Shown: positions 60,819-64,000 of the stretch, one piece after another
Position numbering within the stretch: the first letter of the stretch is position 1
Layout: each line of letters opens with the position of its first letter
Assembly: GCF_900096915.1 (NCBI RefSeq)
Contig: NZ_FMYK01000001.1
Coordinates: 62,001-126,000, forward strand
Direction of reading: 5' to 3'
Length of the DNA stretch: 64,000 nucleotides
Origin: Acinetobacter marinus
GTDB lineage: Bacteria > Pseudomonadota > Gammaproteobacteria > Pseudomonadales > Moraxellaceae
Notes under the pieces: generated by a model
The model's input: the letters and a program-made list of their open reading frames with translations, nothing else
Database searches by the model: none
What the model was told of the DNA's origin: nothing
Position numbers and translations under genes: made by a program

Positions 60819-62150
60819 ATGTCGAGCGCAAATCCCGTTTTAGAGACGATCAATCAAAATCCCGTCAGCCGTTATCAATGGTTTGTGATTTTGATCTGTA
60901 TTTGTCTAAATATTATTGATGGTTTTGATGTCATGGTGATGGCATTTACTGCACCGTCCGTGTCCAACGAGTGGCAACTGAGCGCCAAACAAATTGGCTT
61001 ATTGCTCAGCTCAGGATTATTTGGGATGGCGGGTGGTTCTATTTTTCTTGCGCCATTGGCAGATAAATTTGGTCGCCGTAAGTTGATTTTGACCTGTTTG
61101 GCGATTTCTGCTGTGAGTATGTTGGCTTCGGCTGCTGCGCAGTCTCATCTGATGTTGGCTGTCTTTCGATTTATCACTGGGCTGGGTGTGGGCGGAATTC
61201 TTGCCAGTAGTAATGTGCTTGCCAGTGAATATGCCAATACCCGTTGGCGCAGTCTTGCAGTGAGTCTGATGTCGACAGGTTATGGTATCGGTGCAACACT
61301 GGGCGGCATTTTATCATTACTAATGATAGGTGATTTGGGATGGCGTTCGGTGTTTTTGGCTGGCGGGATCACCACAGTGGTGATGCTCGTGCTGAGTTTC
61401 TGGTTATTGCCTGAATCTTTAGATTATTTATTTGCCAAGCGCCCAAACAATGCACTGCATAAAATCAACCAGACCTTAAGCAAAATGAATATTGCCACAC
61501 TGACGCAATTACCAGAGATCAATCAACGTGAACAACAACAAACTTCAACGGCATCGGGCTTGTTTGAAGCGGGCAAGGCAAAACAGACCATGTATCTGTG
61601 GTGTGCATTCTTCTTGGTGATGTTTGGCTTTTATTTTGTCATGAGTTGGACGCCAAAGATTTTGATCAGTATGGGTATGTCACCTGAGCAAGGTGTCAGT
61701 ACAGGGATTCTAATCAGTATTGGTGGAATTTTTGGGGCGGCGATTATTGGTTTATTGGCATCAAAAATCCGTATATTTTATGCGCTCAGCTTATTTCTTG
61801 GATTGACTGCACTGTGCGTATTCTTATTTGTCAGTGTGTCGTCGAATGTCAGTGTCGCCTTCGCCGTTGGCGTGTTGCTTGGTTTGCTGATTAACGGCTG
61901 TGTGGCTGGTTTGTATTCTATTTCACCGACGATCTATGCTGCCGAAGTGCGAAATCGTGGTGTGGGCTATGCGATTGGTTTCGGTCGTCTGGGTGCGATT
62001 CTATCACCAATGGTGGCGGGCATTTTTCTCGATCAACAGGTTGCACCTGCTACCTTGTATGCCTATTACGGCGTAGTGTTTATCATTGCGATTGTTCTAA
62101 TCCTATTGCTCAACCGGGATGTCTCGAAGCAGGAACAAGCAAATGCTTAA
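60819..62150 (+). CDS. vanK: Aromatic acid:H+ symporter (MFS), VanK-like
   Basis: Product of 443 residues with 12 hydrophobic helices. IIDGFDVMVMAFTAPSV and the loop LADKFGRRKLILT (MFS motif A), then RFITGLGVGGILAS, are typical of the aromatic acid:H+ symporter group (PcaK, VanK, BenK). The ATG at 60819 follows AGGAG; one at 60789 has poorer support. Divergence from vanAB points to vanillate, protocatechuate or similar uptake. Confidence 0.85.
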   Translation: MSSANPVLETINQNPVSRYQWFVILICICLNIIDGFDVMVMAFTAPSVSNEWQLSAKQIGLLLSSGLFGMAGGSIFLAPLADKFGRRKLILTCLAISAVSMLASAAAQSHLMLAVFRFITGLGVGGILASSNVLASEYANTRWRSLAVSLMSTGYGIGATLGGILSLLMIGDLGWRSVFLAGGITTVVMLVLSFWLLPESLDYLFAKRPNNALHKINQTLSKMNIATLTQLPEINQREQQQTSTASGLFEAGKAKQTMYLWCAFFLVMFGFYFVMSWTPKILISMGMSPEQGVSTGILISIGGIFGAAIIGLLASKIRIFYALSLFLGLTALCVFLFVSVSSNVSVAFAVGVLLGLLINGCVAGLYSISPTIYAAEVRNRGVGYAIGFGRLGAILSPMVAGIFLDQQVAPATLYAYYGVVFIIAIVLILLLNRDVSKQEQANA

Positions 62151-62215
62151 GATTGGGAAATAAGCATAATGATTTAAGGATGATGTGGTTTTGATGGACT
62201 AAAATCATTGGAATG

Positions 62216-62262
62216 AAAAAGGTCAGTTTGAGCGAGAAAGAGGTTCATAACTGACCTTTTTT
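62216..62262. terminator. Bidirectional terminator
   Basis: AAAAAGGTCAGTT pairs with AACTGACCTTTTT (13 bp), 20-base loop, between converging vanK and pobA. Confidence 0.87.
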
Positions 62263-62293
62263 ATGTCCATTGATAGACGAGAAATGTCTTTGA

Positions 62294-63550
62294 TTACGAG
62301 CTTGAAGTCAGGTGTATCGATTCAGTCTTATCACTGGCAAGAACGTGCGACTTAAGATCAGAGCGATCGACTTTAAACGGCAAGCCGACATAATTTTCCG
62401 CCAAAGTGGTTTGTCCCGCAACAGACTCCAAGACATAATTTAACTCTGCTTGCTTCATACGATGGTCAAACTCTGTTTCGGTATCGAAGCGATGGAGTAG
62501 GTGAGTCAACCACCAAGAAAAGCGTTCCGCCTTCCATACTCGAGCCAAGCAACGTGCAGAATATTGATCGATACCTTCATTTGAACCATTCTGGAAATAT
62601 TCAATCAATGCGTCCGATAAAAAACCAATGTCTGAGGTTGCTAGGTTTAAGCCTTTAGCACCTGTCGGCGGGACAATGTGCGCTGCATCACCCGCTAAAA
62701 ACAATTTGCCAAAACGCATCGGCTCAGTGATGAAGCTGCGAAGTGGCGCAATACTTTTTTCGATCGAAGGACCAGTGACCAAGTTGGCTTTGCTGTCATC
62801 ATCCAGACGATTTTTTAATTCTTCCCAAAATGCCTCATCACTCCATTGTTCAACAGTATCTGTAATCGGCACTTGTAAATAATAACGGCTACGGGTATTG
62901 GAGCGCATACTGCACAGGGCGAAACCACGTTCGGATTGCACATAAATCAGCTCAGGCGCAACGGGCGGCACATCAGCAAGCACACCGAGCCAGCCAAAAG
63001 GATAGACCTTTTCAAACGTCTGCATTTTGTCTTCTGGAATGCTGGCACGACAAACCCCGTGAAAGCCATCACAGCCAGCGATAAACTGACAATTGATCCG
63101 ATAGCTGTGACCATTTTGTACCAGTGTGACATAAGGCGAACTTTCATAATCGTGGATTTGCACATCTTCAGCTTGATAAAATGAGCGTAAATTTGCCTGC
63201 TGTCGTGCTTCCATCAAGTCTTTGGTCACTTCAGTTTGACCATACACCACAACTTGCTTACCACCTGTCAGTTGACTGAGATCGATGCGATGTCTTTGAT
63301 TGTTGGTTAAAATCTCTACGCCATCATGTGGTAGACCATATTTGTCCAGATTGTCAGCGACACCTGCTTTATGCAACAAATCCACGGTAATCTGCTCAAG
63401 AATCCCTGCTCGAATGCGTGACGCAACATATTCGGCGCTTTGACGCTCAATGATGATATGTTCAATTCCTGCTTTATAAAGCAATTGCCCAAGTAACAAA
63501 CCCGCAGGTCCTGAGCCAATGATTGCAACTTGTGTGTCTAAAATGTCCAT
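62294..63550 (-). CDS. pobA: 4-hydroxybenzoate 3-monooxygenase
   Basis: Product of 418 residues. VAIIGSGPAGLLLGQLLYKA and LFLAGDAAHIVPPTGAKGLN are FAD motifs; FIAGCDGFHGVCR is the second (DG) motif, and SRIRAGILEQ matches PobA. It converts 4-hydroxybenzoate to protocatechuate with NADPH and O2. A C-terminal tail of about 20 residues exceeds the Pseudomonas enzyme (394). It is divergent from a pobR-like gene, as in Acinetobacter. Confidence 0.94.
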   Translation of the reverse strand: MDILDTQVAIIGSGPAGLLLGQLLYKAGIEHIIIERQSAEYVASRIRAGILEQITVDLLHKAGVADNLDKYGLPHDGVEILTNNQRHRIDLSQLTGGKQVVVYGQTEVTKDLMEARQQANLRSFYQAEDVQIHDYESSPYVTLVQNGHSYRINCQFIAGCDGFHGVCRASIPEDKMQTFEKVYPFGWLGVLADVPPVAPELIYVQSERGFALCSMRSNTRSRYYLQVPITDTVEQWSDEAFWEELKNRLDDDSKANLVTGPSIEKSIAPLRSFITEPMRFGKLFLAGDAAHIVPPTGAKGLNLATSDIGFLSDALIEYFQNGSNEGIDQYSARCLARVWKAERFSWWLTHLLHRFDTETEFDHRMKQAELNYVLESVAGQTTLAENYVGLPFKVDRSDLKSHVLASDKTESIHLTSSS

Positions 63551-63656
63551 TTTCCATTGTCCTGATGTATAGCTCAGCGTTATGCCAAGAAATTAATATC
63601 GTCGTTGATTTAATGTAGACACTTTGGCTTGGAAAAAGTAGCAAGCGAAATCTACT

Positions 63657-63698
63657 ATTGTCCGAAAATAGATAAAAATGTCCGTATAGCGGACAAAT
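63657..63698. promoter_or_regulatory. PobR operator candidate
   Basis: Three 10-base elements with a shared TGTCCG core: ATTGTCCGAA (63657), AATGTCCGTA (63677) and, inverted, ATTTGTCCGC (63689-63698). The last two form an inverted pair, the first a direct repeat, as in the PobR operator described for A. baylyi. It lies between pobA and pobR. Confidence 0.75.
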
Positions 63699-63805
63699 AT
63701 ATGGTGAAAATCGAAGAAGCGAGCTATGCTTTTGCCTATGGATCCAATCAGAATATTGTGATTTAAGGCAAGTGATAGGTAACAGCGGACGTGAGGGCAT
63801 GCATA

Positions 63806-64000
63806 ATGTCAGAACAAGAGATGGAAAAATCTCAATTTATTGCCAGTCTCGGCAAAGGCATGCAAGTCTTAGAAGCCTTTGGCACAGAACGACAACGTTT
63901 AAATGTCAGTCAAGTGGCACAAAAAACGCAGATTAGTCGCACAGCGGTAAGGCGTTATTTGCTGACCTTTGCCGATTTGGGCTATCTTTCGAGCGATGGC
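63806..64000 (+). CDS. pobR: IclR-family regulator, PobR-like (3' truncated)
   Basis: The first 65 codons are visible, and the frame runs off the window end. It opens with MSEQEMEKSQ, then LGKGMQVLEAFG and NVSQVAQKTQISRTAVRRYL, an IclR-type winged helix. GAGGG lies 9 bases before the ATG. Position opposite pobA indicates a 4-hydroxybenzoate-responsive activator of pobA. The effector domain is outside the window. Confidence 0.82.
   Translation, partial: MSEQEMEKSQFIASLGKGMQVLEAFGTERQRLNVSQVAQKTQISRTAVRRYLLTFADLGYLSSDG

Noticed and set aside
1..64000. CRISPR arrays, tRNA or rRNA genes, transposases, prophage genes
   Set aside because: I looked for repeat-spacer patterns, cloverleaf-like GGTTCGAATCC arms, rRNA motifs and DDE or phage genes and saw none.

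Overview
The window looks like an ordinary chromosomal segment of an Acinetobacter-like gammaproteobacterium (Moraxellaceae). I infer this from gene content and order, not from a database search: a mannitol-1-phosphate dehydrogenase fused to a HAD phosphatase, a crp/vfr gene divergent from an osmC-like gene, the vanAB/vanK and pobA/pobR aromatic genes, argP divergent from a lysE/argO exporter, and moderate-to-low GC with many strong A/T-flanked terminators. I see no rRNA, tRNA, CRISPR array, prophage or insertion sequence. Both ends cut genes: an mhpA-like hydroxylase at the left and a pobR-like regulator at the right.

Layout. 1-5.4 kb: the distal half of a meta-cleavage operon (mhpA-like hydroxylase, mhpD, mhpF, mhpE, an SDR) that turns an aromatic acid into pyruvate and acetyl-CoA. 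5.5-7.7 kb: a guanidinium exporter behind a two-hairpin guanidine-II riboswitch candidate, then argP/lysE. 7.8-13.6 kb: LysR with a split chromate transporter, a DUF2059 protein, and a Fur-box-preceded PepSY/DUF3325 iron-related membrane operon. 13.6-22.9 kb: an AT-rich orphan gene, lpxB, mtlD fusion, TauE/SafE, aroG, a phosphatase-like protein, crp/vfr and osmC. 23-31.3 kb: tkt, yceI, a GFA protein, two uncharacterised genes, a 2OG oxygenase, rlmJ and pssA. 31.3-39 kb: an SDR/TetR/flavin monooxygenase module with two matching operator-like palindromes, argF, another TetR, and prpBC. 39-46 kb: serS, cysG, trmL, moeB, an ABC1/UbiB kinase, folB and a divergent folK-like gene. 46-57.4 kb: Nudix, OmpW, map, rpsB-tsf, a 56-residue small gene, mtgA, ppk1 behind a Pho box, alaA, and msrB-gpx. 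57.5-64 kb: vanR, vanB, vanA, vanK, pobA and pobR, which feed lignin-derived vanillate and 4-hydroxybenzoate to protocatechuate.

The most informative signals are regulatory: paired ACGA-loop hairpins before the SMR exporter, a perfect 23-bp palindrome between argP and lysE, a Fur box, a Pho box, two related 22-bp palindromes around a TetR gene, GGATCC-centred VanR-type palindromes, and a triple TGTCCG operator before pobA/pobR. The best candidates for undescribed biology are the AT-rich gene at 13.6-14.6 kb, the two uncharacterised proteins at 26.7-28.5 kb, the TetR/monooxygenase/SDR module, the Q/N-rich insert in the PepSY protein, and the folK-like gene lacking usual catalytic positions. 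All functional statements are inferences from recognisable motifs.
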